Shown piece by piece: positions 18,270-28,777 of a DNA stretch of 64,000 bases. The stretch is from the NCBI GenBank assembly GCA_963819735.1, contig CAWFXC010000003.1, forward strand, positions 186,001 through 250,000. The letters are read 5' to 3'. Numbering within the stretch: position 1 is the first letter of the stretch; every line of letters begins with the position of its first letter. This stretch comes from CAWFXC01 sp963819735. Its GTDB lineage: Bacteria; Actinomycetota; Acidimicrobiia; IMCC26256; DASPTH01. The translations under genes were made by a program, and so were the position numbers. A model generated the notes under the pieces. The model was not told the DNA's origin. It made no database searches and was given only the letters and a program-made list of their open reading frames with translations.

Positions 18270-19960
18270 GCACGCCCTCACCCGTCAACGAGCTCAGTGA
18301 TCGCTACGTCGAGCGTTTCGCCGCCCTCGATCCGCTGGGCGCCACCGGCGAGGGGATCGGCGGCCACGACCACGAGATGACCGACTACTCGCCCGACGGC
18401 GCGGCCGAACGGGCCGAGCACGACCAGGCCACGCTCCGGGCGCTCGCCGCGCTCGATCCCGCGCAGCAGGACGACCGCGATCGCATCGCCGCCGAGGTGC
18501 TGCGTGAGCGACTCGAACTGAGCTTGGAGGAGCACGATGCCGGTGAGCGTCTGCGCGACCTGCGCGTGCTCGGCAGCCCGGTGCAGTCGGTGCGGATGGC
18601 GTTCGACCTCATGCCCCGCGACACCGCCGAGCAATGGGCCACGGTGGCCGAGCGGCTCGCGCTCGTGCCCCAAGGTCTGTCGAGCATCGAAGCGGCGTTG
18701 GCCGAGGGTGCGGCGCAGGGCATCGTCGCCGCGCGCCGGCAGGCGGTCGCGTGCACGCAACAAGCCGACACGTGGGGCGGCCAGGACTCCGCCACCCGCC
18801 CGTTCTTCCTCACCCTCGTCGACGAGTACGACGCCTCCGACGCGGTCGACCGCGCGTTCCGCACGCGGCTCGAGGAGCTCGCGGTGCGGGCCACCGACGC
18901 GTACGCCGCGCTCGGCCGCTTCCTCGTGGAGGAGTACGCGCCGCACGCATCGGAGCACGATCCCGTCGGTCGCGAGCGTTACTCGCTGTATTCGCGCGAC
19001 TTCAACGGCATCGAGCTCGACCTCGACGAGACCTACGCGTGGGGCTGGGAAGAGCTGCACCGCATCGAGCACGCGATGGGGCAGGTGGCGGAGCGCATCA
19101 TTCCGGGGGCCGACGTCGACACCGTGATCGCGCACCTCGAAACCGATCCCGAGCGGGCGATCGAGGGCGTCGACGCGTTCCGCCGCTGGAACCAGGACCT
19201 CCTCGACTCCACCGTCGCCGCGCTCGACGGCGTGCACTTCGACATCCCGGCGCCGGTGCGGAAGGTCGAGGCGATGATCGCGCCCCCGGGGGGCGCCGCC
19301 GCGATGTACTACACGGGCCCGGCCGAGGACTTCAGCCGGCCCGGGCGCACGTGGTACCCGACGCTGGGCAAGACCCGTTTCCCGTTGTGGGGCGAGGTGT
19401 CGATCTGTTACCACGAGGGTGTCCCGGGCCATCACCTCCAGATCGCCCAGGTGCGCTACCTCGCCGATTCGCTGAGCCGCTACCAGCGCACCCTCGCCGG
19501 CACGTCGGGCCACGCCGAAGGGTGGGCGCTCTACGCCGAGCGGCTCATGGGCGAGCTCGGCTTCCTCGACGACCCCGCCTACGAGCTCGGCATGCTGCGC
19601 GCCCAGGCCATGCGCGCGGTGCGGGTGGTCGTCGACATCGGGATGCACCTCGAGCTGCCGATCCCCCGCCACGAGCGCTACCAGCCCGGCGAGACGTGGA
19701 CGCCGGAGCTGGCGTTGCCGTTCGTGATCGAGCGCAGCAAGTTCCCGGCCGACTTCATGGCCAGCGAGGTCGACCGCTACCTCGGGCTCCCCGGCCAGGC
19801 GATCAGCTACAAGGTCGGTGAGCGGGTGTGGCTCGGCGCGCGCGACGACGCCCGGGCGCGTGCCGGTGCCGGCTTCGACCTCAAGGAGTTCCACCGGCGC
19901 GCGCTCGACCTCGGGCCGATGGGGCTCGCCCAGCTCGAACGCGAGCTGGCGCGCCTCTGA
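18266..19960 (+). CDS. DUF885 family protein (probable zinc carboxypeptidase-like)
   Basis: 564-aa cytoplasmic protein of the DUF885 family, thought to be metallopeptidases. The zinc-site motif HEGVPGHHLQ lies at about residues 383-392, with the downstream GHAEGWALYAERLMGELG segment providing the third ligand Glu. The family pattern ERYQPGETWTPELALPFV and SKFPADFMASEVDRYLGLPGQ is present near the C-terminus. The GTG start at 18266 forms a GTGA overlap with the hydrolase gene, and an RBS (GGAGG) sits just ahead. No signal peptide. Together with the preceding hydrolase and PepF it suggests intracellular peptide breakdown. Confidence 0.88.
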   Translation: MSTPSPVNELSDRYVERFAALDPLGATGEGIGGHDHEMTDYSPDGAAERAEHDQATLRALAALDPAQQDDRDRIAAEVLRERLELSLEEHDAGERLRDLRVLGSPVQSVRMAFDLMPRDTAEQWATVAERLALVPQGLSSIEAALAEGAAQGIVAARRQAVACTQQADTWGGQDSATRPFFLTLVDEYDASDAVDRAFRTRLEELAVRATDAYAALGRFLVEEYAPHASEHDPVGRERYSLYSRDFNGIELDLDETYAWGWEELHRIEHAMGQVAERIIPGADVDTVIAHLETDPERAIEGVDAFRRWNQDLLDSTVAALDGVHFDIPAPVRKVEAMIAPPGGAAAMYYTGPAEDFSRPGRTWYPTLGKTRFPLWGEVSICYHEGVPGHHLQIAQVRYLADSLSRYQRTLAGTSGHAEGWALYAERLMGELGFLDDPAYELGMLRAQAMRAVRVVVDIGMHLELPIPRHERYQPGETWTPELALPFVIERSKFPADFMASEVDRYLGLPGQAISYKVGERVWLGARDDARARAGAGFDLKEFHRRALDLGPMGLAQLERELARL

Positions 19961-20005
19961 GCGCGTGTCGAGCGCGTGTCCGAGCGCGGCGCGACGCCGG
20001 TTCGG

Positions 20006-21824
20006 CTACAGCCGGCCGGACTCCCGGGCCGCCGCTTCCGCCGCCTCGAGCTGTTCGGCGACGATGGCGAGCCCACCGTTCCAGAACTCCGGGTCGGCGA
20101 GGTCGAGGCCGACGATCGCGCCGAGATCCTCGGGCGAACGCGAGCCACCGGCCGCGAGCAACTCGAGGTACTGCGGCACGAACTCGTCGCCGCGCTGCTC
20201 GTAGGCGCGGTACACCGACAGCGCCAGCAACTGGCCGTAGGAGTAGGCGTACACGTAGCCGGGGGTGCCCATGAAGTGCGGGATGTACGACCACCACGTG
20301 CGGTAGCCGGGCGTGATCTCGACGGTGTCGCCGAGCATGGCCGCCTGGGTCTCCTCCCACGCCTCGTTGAACTGCTCCACCGAGAGCTCGCCCTCGTTGC
20401 GCCGGCGGGTGTGCACCCGATCCTCGAACCGGTTCATCGCCACCTGCCGGAACACGGTGGCGATCTGTCCCTCGAGGCTCTCGGCGAGCAGCGCGAGTCG
20501 CGCCGCGGGATCCGACGTGGCCGCGAGCAGGCGCCCGAACGTGACCGTCTCACCGAACACCGATGCCGTCTCCGCCAGCGTGAGCGGCGTGGTCTGGTGG
20601 AAGATGCCCTGCTCGCGCGCCAGGTACGCGTGCAGGCCGTGGCCCATCTCGTGCGCGAGCGTGAGCACGTCGCGCCGACGGCCGGTCCAGTTGAGCAACA
20701 GGTACGGGTGCTGGCTGGGCACGGTGTACGCGCAGAACGCGCCGGGGCGCTTGCCCGGGCGGACCGGCGCGTCGATCCATGCTTCGTCGAAGAACCGGTG
20801 GGCGACGGTGGCGAGGTCGGGCGAGAACGACGCGTACGCGTCGAGCACGAGGTCGCGCGCCGCGGTCCAGCCGAACTCCTCGTCGGCCGATGCGACCGAG
20901 GCCATGCGGTCGTAGTCGGCCAGCTTGGGCAGCCCCAGTAGTTGCGCTTTGAGCGCGTACCACCGCTGTGGGATGTCGTAGCGCGCCTGCACCGCGTCGA
21001 CCAGCGCCTGCACCGACTCGTCACTCGCCTCGTTGCTGAGGTTGCGATCAGCCAACCAGTGCGGATAGTGCCGCAGCCGGTCGTCGATCGACTTGTCGAC
21101 GAGCAGGGTGTTGAACACGAAGGCACGCGTGCGCAGGCCGGGCTCCAGCGCGGTGGAGACGGCCTCGGCCGCGGCCTGCCGCACCTCGCGCTCGGGCGAC
21201 ATGAGCAATGACAGGCCCTGCTCGAGCCCGACCGTCGTCTCCTCGTCGAGGTCGACGGTGATGGCGGAGGTGAGCTCGGAGAACAGGCGCACCCAGGCCC
21301 CGCTCGCGGTGAGCGACTTGTCGGAGAGGATCCGCTCCTCCGGCTCGGTGAGGAGGTGCGGGCGATAGCGGCGGGCCGACTCGAGGTAGTGGCGGCAGAA
21401 CGCGAGGCGGTCGTCGGCGAGGAGTGCCGCGGCCTGCTCGTCGGGCACGGCTGCCCACTCGAGCTCGACGAAGATGATCTCGTTGTTGATCGCGGTGCCG
21501 CGCTCGTCGGTGCGCGCCATCAGCGCGCCGACGGCGGGATCGGCGGTGTCGACGGCGAAGCGCAGGCCCGCGTACGACCCGGCGCGGCCGGCCAGCTCGC
21601 CGATCGCCGCCAACTCCCGCATGAGCTCGGCGAGGCCGGCGGCGTCGAGCGTCGGCGAGCCGCCCGCGGTACGACGCGAGCGCGTGCGAGCGCCGTTCGG
21701 CTTCGTCGAGCATCGCGTCGACGCCTTCGGTGCCGCCGCCGTCGACGAGGGGTTCGAGATCCCAGGCGACGTCGGCGGCGGTGAGGTCGGCTTCGTCGGG
21801 GGCGTTCGTGTCGGTGACGGTCAT
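20006..21824 (-). CDS. pepF: Oligoendopeptidase F (M3 metallopeptidase), one frameshift
   Basis: Cytosolic zinc peptidase that cuts oligopeptides. The catalytic HEMGH is near residues 390-394 in TLAHEMGHGLHAYLA, with the third ligand in TLAETASVFGE. The N-terminal ~58 residues (MTVTDTNAPDEADLTAADVAWDLEP...) start at ATG 21824 but sit in a different frame from the remaining 538 codons. One extra base (c21650) after GRLAD causes the break; removing it restores GRLADLDAAGLAELMREL. The full length is ~605 aa, normal for M3B peptidases. The local sequence around this break (gagcgtcggcga) is identical to that around the fumC break. Convergent with the DUF885 gene. Confidence 0.92.
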
Positions 21825-21871
21825 GGTGGGGCCTCGATTCGGGGACGGCGAGCGTTGGAGAAAGGGGCGGG

Positions 21872-24492
21872 TCAGAAGAGGGTGTCGGTGGGAACTTCGC
21901 GCTCGGTGTCGTGCTCGGCCGGGTGCGAGACGTCGGCGCGAGACGTCGGCGCGAAACGTCGGCGCGCGAAACGTCGACGCGCGGGACGGCCAGGTCGAGC
22001 GCTTCGGGCAACGGGGCCGAGTGCACCACGACCAGCCGCCGCGTGGCGCGGGTGAGCACGACGTAGAGCAGGCGCAGCCCGGCGCGGTCGGGCGCGACCA
22101 GCCGGGCCGGCTCCACCACGATCACGTGATCGAACTCGAGTCCCTTGGAGTCGAGCCCCGACAGGACCGCGACCGGCGCGTCGATCGCTTCGACCGCGTC
22201 GGCCACCGCACCGCGGTCGGCCAGCGCGACCGCGAGATCGTCGTGCAACTCGACCGGTGCGATCACCGCGACGGTGCCGCCGCGAGTCGCGGCATCGCGC
22301 GCCGACGCCGCGGCTGCGGCGACGAGTGCCTCGGCGGGCACCGTCTGCACCTCGGGCACCGCGCCGGTGCTGCGGACCGGGCGCGCCGGCTCCACCCCCG
22401 GCGCCGCCGCGGGGAGAAGTCGGTTGGCGACGTCCATGATCTCGGCCGGGGTGCGGTAGTTGACCGTGAGCGTCACTCGGTGCGGTGGGGTGCGCACGGT
22501 GAGGTTGGAGAGGACGTCGTCCCAGCTGGCGAGGGCGCCGGGCCGGCTGGCCTGCCCGAAGTCGCCCACGAGGGTCATGGAACCCGAGGGGCAGCGTCGG
22601 GCCAGCATCCGCCACTGCATCGCGGTGAGGTCCTGCGCTTCGTCGACGAGCACGTGGCCGAAGGTGCGGGTCTCCCCGTCGTCGTCGACGGTGGGAGTGG
22701 GGTCGGCGCCGTACCGGGCGATCACGTCGGCGGCGTTGGTGAACCCACCGACGCCGAGCTCGTCGACGGTGCGGCGCGCCGCTTCCAGCGTCTCGTCGCG
22801 CCGGGCGCGTCGGCGCGCCCGCGGCCGCGCCGACGCGGGCGAACCGAGGATGGCGTCGGCTTCGTCGACCAGCGGGAGGTCGGCGTCGGTCCACGCGACC
22901 TGGCCCACGCCGCTCACGCCGGGGGCGCCGACCACGCGGGGCCGGAACAACACCTGTTGCTCCTCGGCGGTGAGCACGCCGTGCGCCGCCGACTTGATCA
23001 GCGCCTCGAATCCGAACAGGTCGTGCACCAACTCCGCGCCCGTGAGCACCGGCCACATCCGCTCGAGCACCGCGCGCACTTCGGGCAGGCGCTGCACCCT
23101 GGTGGTGAGCTCGTCTTCCCATTCGGGCGGCGCCGGCTCACCGCGCGCGAGCCCCGACGCCACGGTGACGTCGGCGACGGCCGCGGTCGGCCGCGAGTTC
23201 GGGCGGCCCGAGGAACTCTCGGGATCGAGGCGTGCGCGTTCGCGCCGGTACGCCTCGACCAGCGCGCGCCGGTACTCGCGCCGGAAGTGATCGAGCAGGA
23301 GCATCGTGATGTAGGGCCGGCGTTCGTTGTGCGTGCCGCGCCGGGCGCGGGTGCGATCGACGATGCGACGCGCGTCGCGGCGCCGGAGGCGGAGGCGGTA
23401 GCCGTCGAGCGTGACGGTGACGTCGCGCGGCATCGGTCGTTCGCGGTCGCCGATGGCGGCGGCGATGACCTCGGCCATGCGCACGTCGCCCTTCACCGTC
23501 GCCGCCGCCTTCGAATCGACACCGGTGACGCGCAGGCGCGGCTTCAGCGACGACGGCGTCGTGAGCGTGACTTCGTCCTCCCCGAGCGACGGCAGCACTT
23601 CGTCGATGTAGCGCAGGAAGATCGGGCTCGGCCCCACGAGGAGCACGCCCTGCGCGGCGAGGCGCTTGCGGTGCGTGTAGAGGAGGTACGCGGCGCGGTG
23701 CAGCGCAACCGCGGTCTTGCCGGTGCCGGGACCGCCCGACACGATGAGGATCCCGGTGATCGACGCCCGGATCGCTTCGTCCTGTTCGGCCTGGATGGTG
23801 GCCACGATGTCGCGCATGCGGCCGGTGCGGGTCTGATCGAGCGCGGCGAGCAGCGCCCCCTCCCCCACGACCGTGAACCCGGATGCGGCCGTGGCCTCGA
23901 CGTCGAACACCTCGTCGTCGATGCCGAGCAGGCGCCGGCCCTTGGTCTGGAAGTGGCGCCGGCGCGACACTCCCATCGGCTCGACGGCCGTCGCCCGGTA
24001 GAAGGGCTCCGCGACCGGGGCCCGCCAGTCGACGACGAGCGACGTGAGGTCTTCGTCGGTGACCGACATGCGGCCGATGTAGAACGGCGCGGGATCGTCG
24101 ACGACCTCGGCGCGGCGGACCCGGCGCCCGCTGCCGTTGTGCTCGGGAGCGTTCTTGGAGTCTGCGTCGAGGTCGGCGTCGGCGGAACGCGCCTCGGGCG
24201 GCAGGAGATCGATGCGGCCGAAGCACAGCGGCGCGTCGCCGATGTCGAGAGCGGCGAGGCGACGGCGGGTGTACGCCTCGGCGGCCTCCCGCTCCAACCG
24301 GGCCTGGTGGGTTCCGCCCCGCTGCACCTCGGTGTACCCCTCGGCCACGCGCTCGGCGGCGCGGCGCATGAAATCGAGCCGGGCGTACGCAGCGTCGAGA
24401 TAGCGCTGCTCCGACGCCAGTTCGGGACTGGCCTCGGGGCTGGTGACAGGCTCGGGTGCGGCCGCGGCGGCGGCCACCGGACGGTCGCTCAA
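21872..24492 (-). CDS. helD: HelD-like UvrD/Rep-family ATPase (RNA polymerase recycling)
   Basis: SF1 helicase-fold protein of the HelD group, which in Firmicutes and Actinobacteria dislodges stalled RNA polymerase. An N-terminal coiled region (RYLDAAYARLDFMRRAAERV) is followed by the VVDWRAPVAEPFY motif, Walker A GGPGTGKT near residues 253-260, LVDEAQDLT, and C-terminal motifs VNYRTPAEIMDVANRLL and LDSKGLEFDHVIVVEP. A TTG start at 24492 is preceded by GGAG. The C-terminus is repeated DVSRA. Two 2-base losses inside the repeat (21932-21972) shift the frame, and the natural end is most likely ...DVSHPAEHDTEREVPTDTLF at 21872. Without repair the frame runs on into pepF. Confidence 0.88.
21932..21972. 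repeat. 13/15-bp minisatellite at the helD 3' end
   Basis: Three adjacent units: 21932-21944 and 21945-21957 (13 bases each) and 21958-21972 (15 bases, with an extra GC). A 15-base unit encodes DVSRA in frame; the two 13-base units break the helD frame. Confidence 0.9.
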
Positions 24493-24627
24493 AGACGGAA
24501 CTCCGGTTCTGGGGAACTCGACAGTCTACGCCAGCTTGATGGTCGACTCCGCTCCGCCACCCGCCAACAGCCGGAATGTCGCGGGCCGGCTCCGCTTCAT
24601 CTCCTCGGCGCCGGCCGGCTCCGTCTC

Positions 24628-25227
24628 CTAGATCTGCTCGGGGCGGGTGGCCTGCTCCTCGTCGAGCAGGAGCACGCGCTCGCCCAGGTGGGGCGTCGTG
24701 CCGTCGTGCTCGAGCCACCGCCCGCCCAGGTTGGGGACGGGCCCCTCGGCGTTGCCCTCCCCCGGACGCACCAGGTAGCGCTCGAGCGTGCGGACCACGC
24801 CGCCGTGGGTGACGACCAGCACCTCACCGTCGTGGGCGGCGGCGATCGTCGCCAGCGCGTCGAGCACCCGGGCGCGCACCGACTCGTCGGGCTCGTACCC
24901 CTCCGGACGACGACCCGACTCGAGGTACCCCGGCCAGCCTTCGTCGATCTCGGCGCGGGTCCGCCCCTCCCACGCCCCGGCGTCGCGCTCGCGCAAGAGG
25001 GGTTCGACGGTCGGGTCGAGCGGCCGGGCCGCGGTGAGGATCTCGGCGGTGCGGCGGGCCCGGAGCAGGTCCGACGTGTACACCGCGGTCACGCCGTCGA
25101 GCCGGGCCGCGGCGGCGGCCGCCTGCTGCTCCCCCAACGGGCTGAGCGGGGGGTCGGCGTGCCCCTGCCAGCGCCCGTCGGCATTCCAGACCGACTGACC
25201 GTGGCGGACGACGAGGAGGCGGGTCAC
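24628..25227 (-). CDS. Histidine phosphatase family protein (phosphoglycerate mutase-like)
   Basis: 199-aa member of the RHG phosphatase superfamily. The catalytic motif LLVVRHGQSVWN is at residues 4-15 (His9), the acid is in LLRERDAGAWEG, and the second His is in VLVVTHGGVVRTLERYL. Members hydrolyse phosphomonoesters on sugars, nucleosides or cobalamin and mycothiol intermediates; the substrate cannot be read from sequence. The GTG at 25227 is chosen because the fold begins directly after it; a longer frame to 25308 has no homology. It lies upstream of and divergent from the alcohol dehydrogenase. Confidence 0.87.
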   Translation of the reverse strand: MTRLLVVRHGQSVWNADGRWQGHADPPLSPLGEQQAAAAAARLDGVTAVYTSDLLRARRTAEILTAARPLDPTVEPLLRERDAGAWEGRTRAEIDEGWPGYLESGRRPEGYEPDESVRARVLDALATIAAAHDGEVLVVTHGGVVRTLERYLVRPGEGNAEGPVPNLGGRWLEHDGTTPHLGERVLLLDEEQATRPEQI

Positions 25228-25332
25228 GGTGGGGAAGGTAGCGCGGGTAGGTTCGCCCTCGACCTCATCACCGTGAGTCGCGGCGACCGAGCTCGTCAAT
25301 CGCTTCAACCGCTGTCAACCGGGGGGAACCCA

Positions 25333-26402
25333 ATGCGCGCTGCCGTCTTCACCGAGCAGAACCAGCCGTTGTCGGTCGAGGACGTCGCCACGCTCGACGC
25401 CGGCCCCGGCGATGTGATCGTGCGGATCACCGCGAGTGGCGTCTGCCACTCCGACCTCTCGGTGATCAACGGCACCCTCCCCGGCGGGCCGCAGGTCCTC
25501 GGGCACGAAGGTGCGGGCGTGGTGGAGGCCGTCGGCTCCGACGTCACCCGCATGAAGGTCGGCGACCGCGTGATCGGCTCGTTCATCCCCGCGTGCGGGG
25601 TGTGCTGGTACTGCCTGCACGACCAGTCGAACCTGTGCGCCGAGACCTACCCGGTGATGTTCGTGCCGCGCGTACGGCGCGCCGACGGCACCGAGCTCAC
25701 CACGTTCACGGGCCTCGGCACCTTCGCCGAGACGATGACGGTGTCGCAGTTCTCGATCGTGAAGGTCGAGACCGATCTCCCCGACTCGCAGCTCGCGCTC
25801 ATCGGTTGCGGCGTCACTACCGGGGTCGGGGCCGCGCTCAACACCGCGAAGGTGCAACCCGGTTCGATCGTCGCGGTGATCGGTTGCGGCGGCGTCGGCC
25901 AGGCCGTGATCCAGGGCGCGCGCATCGCGGGCGCCGCCCGAATCATCGCCATCGACCCGGTGGCCCTGAAGCGCGACGCCGCGCTCGCGTTCGGCGCCAC
26001 CGACGTGGTCGACCCCGGCGCCGTCGATCCGATCGCCGCGGTACGCGAGCAGCGGGCGGTCGCGGGGCCGACTACGCGTTCGAGGTGATCGGCACCGCCG
26101 GCACCATCCGCCAGGCGATCGACACCGCGCGCCCCGGCGGCACCGCGGTGATGGTCGGTGTGCCCCGCCTCGACACCGACGTGCCCATCCCCGCGATGTC
26201 GATCCTCGAGGAGAAGCACATCCTCGGATGCGTCTACGGCTCGGCGCAAGTGCGGCGCGACTTCCCCCGCCTGATCAGCCTCATCGAGCAGGGCCGGCTC
26301 GACGTCGGCGCCATGGTGTCGCGCACGGTGCCGCTCGACGACGTCAACGAGGCGCTCCGCGCGATGCAGGCGGGCGAGGTGATCCGCAGCGTCCTCGCCT
26401 GA
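25333..26402 (+). pseudogene. Zinc-dependent alcohol dehydrogenase (class III-like), one frameshift
   Basis: Medium-chain dehydrogenase of ~356 aa. Catalytic zinc ligands Cys38 (GVCHSD) and His58-Glu59 (GHEG), and four structural-zinc Cys at 89, 92, 95 and 103 (CGVCWYCLHDQSNLC). The Rossmann motif GCGGVGQAVI is near residue 184. The family includes S-(hydroxymethyl)mycothiol dehydrogenases and broad alcohol dehydrogenases. The frame breaks at about 26053, where AAVREQ should lead into TGGRGADYAFEVIG; one base seems to be missing. The rest (to TGA 26402) is intact and conserved. RBS GGGGG lies ahead of ATG 25333. Confidence 0.88.
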
Positions 26403-26441
26403 CCGGCGCTCGCAACTCGCGCGCTACGCGGCCCTTCGCCG

Positions 26442-27160
26442 CTACGCGGTCCCGATGCGCTGGAAGCCTTCGGCGAGGCGGCCGTCGGGCAGGCCGCCCT
26501 GCTGCGCGATCGACACACCCCAGTTGCGGATCAGGTCGGCGACCGCGCCCGGATCCGGGAGCTGGCTCACGTGGCTCCTCAGCGCGTCGACCTTGCGGTC
26601 GACGGAGTCGGTGATGTCGACGTAGACGTCGGTGCCGGCTGCCGTCATCATGTAGACCTCGGGCACCGACCACGGCTCGTAGCCCTTCGTCGAGCAGCTC
26701 CGGGTGGGCAAAGGGGTTGCGCGCATCGGGGTACACCGCGGCCAGCGTCGGCCTCACCGGCCGCGAGGTGATCGGGGTGACTGGCGTAGATGCGTTGGTA
26801 GTTGCGCTCGGGCGACTGGCACGACCACCCGCTGCGGCCGCACCCGCCGGATGACGCGACTGATGTCGCGTCGCAGCTCGATCGTGGCCGAGCCGACCGT
26901 CGGGATGGCGGAGGAACGTGACGTCGCGTGACGCCGACCACCTTGGCCGCCGCCCGCTGCTCGGCCTCGCGGATCTCGACCATCGCGGTGCGCGGCACCG
27001 ACCGGTCGAAGCCGCCCGCCTCGCCACTGGTGGCGATGCAGTAGGCGACTTCGATCCCCGCGTCGGTCCATCGGGCGACGCTGCCGGCCGCTCCGAAGTC
27101 GACGTCGTCGGGATGCGCAGTGACGACGAGGATCCGTTCGACTCCGTCGTCCGCGGCCAT
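26442..27160 (-). pseudogene. PIG-L / LmbE-type N-acetylglucosaminyl deacetylase, several frameshifts
   Basis: Zinc deacetylase family that includes MshB and Mca of mycothiol metabolism. The first zinc motif AHPDDVDFG is at residues 15-23, and the third His is in YASHPDHLAAGEA. The C-terminal half reads GYEPWSVPEVYMMTAAGTDVYVDITDSVD... and ends at 26442. The conserved pieces are spread over three frames, with breaks at about 26930, 26890, 26815, 26750 and 26690. Rejoined they give ~240 aa, the expected size. The density of single-base breaks suggests sequence error rather than decay, because each piece is well conserved. Confidence 0.8.
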
Positions 27161-27190
27161 CGGGCGAGGCTACCGGGCGCCGAAGGACCG

Positions 27191-27753
27191 TCAGTTGACG
27201 CCGGGCTCCGAGCGGGTAGTTCGCCGACACTGCGAGGTCGCCGCCCTGGCGCCGCAGCACCGTACGCCACAACGACGCGGGGTGCGCCACGAAGAGGTCG
27301 TCCGGATCGGCGTCGACGACGAACCAGCCACCCTGGTCGAGCTCGTCGTCGAGCTGGCCCGGCCCCCAACCCGAGTAGCCCGCGAACACCCGGACCACTT
27401 CGAGATCGGCCTTGACCTCGCTCGGTGAACCGGACGAGGTCGACGGTGCCGACCCGCCCGAGCAGCGGCTGCCAGTCGTCGGTGTCCTCGACCATGCCCA
27501 CGCGGGCCAGCCCGATCACCGCCTCCTCCTGCTGCACCGGGCCCCCGACGAACGCGACCGCCGGCGCCGCGGCCACCTCGGCCCACTCGGGGAGGGCCTC
27601 GGTGAGGCGCGCGTCGGTCGGCTGGTTGAGCACGAGACCCACCGCGCCGTCGTCGTTGTGCTCGATCATGAACACCACGGTGCGGAAGAAGTTGGGATCG
27701 GCCAGCGTGGGCACCGCCACCAACAACCGACGCGCCGCCGACTCGACCTTCAT
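27191..27753 (-). pseudogene. YqgE/AlgH family protein, two frameshifts
   Basis: Small protein of the YqgE/AlgH (UPF0301) family, widespread and of uncertain function. The start ATG 27753 has an AGGAG site, and the protein opens with SAARRLLVAVPTLADPNFFR, then FMIEHNDDGAVGLVLNQP and VGGPVQQEEAVIGLAR. The frame breaks near 27415, after VDLVRFTE, and resumes with VRVFAGYSGWGPGQLDDEL. A second break near 27215 (an extra G) hides the normal end, NYPLEPGVN. The ATG overlaps the stop of the upstream COQ4-motif gene (ATGA). Confidence 0.85.
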
Positions 27754-28730
27754 GACTGCTCCTGACGCACCGGCTCCACGCCGAAGCGCACGCGGACGTC
27801 GTCGAGCGGTTCGTCGCGGTGTTCGAAGAAGTCGACGGTTCCCATCACGTCGATCGTGGCGCGGTCGCCGCGCCGGAGACGCCTCGGCGAACCGCGTCAC
27901 CGCGCCGTGATCGGTGAGCGTGTCGGAACGCGCGTTCCCGATCCGCTTGCCCCCGACGTGACGAATGCTGCCGTTCTGGAAGAGGCCGAGCGTGATGGCC
28001 AGGAGCACGAGCCCGCGCTCGTCGGTCATCGACGCGGCGATGAACGCGAACACGTCGAGCTCGCCCTCGGCTGTGGTCTCGTAACCGGCCAACACGTGCA
28101 CCCAGTCGTGCCGGGCGCCGAGCTCGTAGATCCCGTGGCGCTCCCCGGGGAACGGGAAGCCGTGGCGGTCGTAGAAGTCGGCGACCGTCCGCCCCCAGCT
28201 GCCCTCCGGGCACTGCCGCAGCGCGATCCACCTGTCGGCGATGGCGCCGTCGGCGACGATTCCGATGTACGCGAGCTTCGACCGGACCAGTTCGTGCCAC
28301 CGGCCGCGCAACGACTCCTTGATCGTCTCCTCCTCGTACCAGCTGTGGCGTTGGAGATCGAGGTACATCCACGCGAAGTGCTCGTGCGCGAGCCGTCGTG
28401 CGTCGCGGACCAACCGGTGGCGACACGTGGAGCTCGTGCCGCGAACGACTCGACCGGCATCCGCCACCTCGGCGCGTCAGCGGGTGCTCCACGAACTCGA
28501 GCACGACCATCAGGTGCACCGCCTGCAGTCGCTCGCGTCATCGCGTCGGCGCGCTCGACGGTCGGCCGGTCCGGCGACCGGGACCGTCGCGAGGTCGATG
28601 CCGTAGAGCGAAGTGGCGATGCCGTCGAGCAACGAACGCTGCAGCTCATCGAGACCGCCGACCGGCGCGAACGCGGCCTTCACGATGACCCGAGCACGAG
28701 TCGCGCGTCGGAGTCGGAGGGCAGGAGCAC
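27750..28730 (-). pseudogene. COQ4-motif protein, heavily frameshifted
   Basis: Conserved protein with a COQ4-like metal motif: HDWVH, 11 residues, then Glu (about 28050-28110). COQ4 acts in ubiquinone synthesis in mitochondria and proteobacteria, so its role in an actinobacterium is unknown. The best-preserved part runs RLAHEHFAWMYLDLQRHSWYEEE... to GLFQNGSIRHVGGKRIG. The N-terminal piece VKAAFAPVGGLDELQ and the C-terminal piece VMGTVDFFEHRDEPLDDV lie in other frames. About seven indels are needed to rejoin the parts (for example an extra base at 28560 and breaks near 28530, 28480, 28455, 28420 and 27885). The start at GTG 28730 is tentative. Confidence 0.65.
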
Positions 28731-28777
28731 CGGCGCAGGCTACCGTCGGTCTTCGACGCCGACGGGCGCCCGTCGGG

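Noticed and set aside
21932..21972. CRISPR-like short repeat array
   Set aside because: The units are contiguous with no spacers and encode DVSRA in frame; it is a coding minisatellite. No CRISPR array or cas gene was seen elsewhere.
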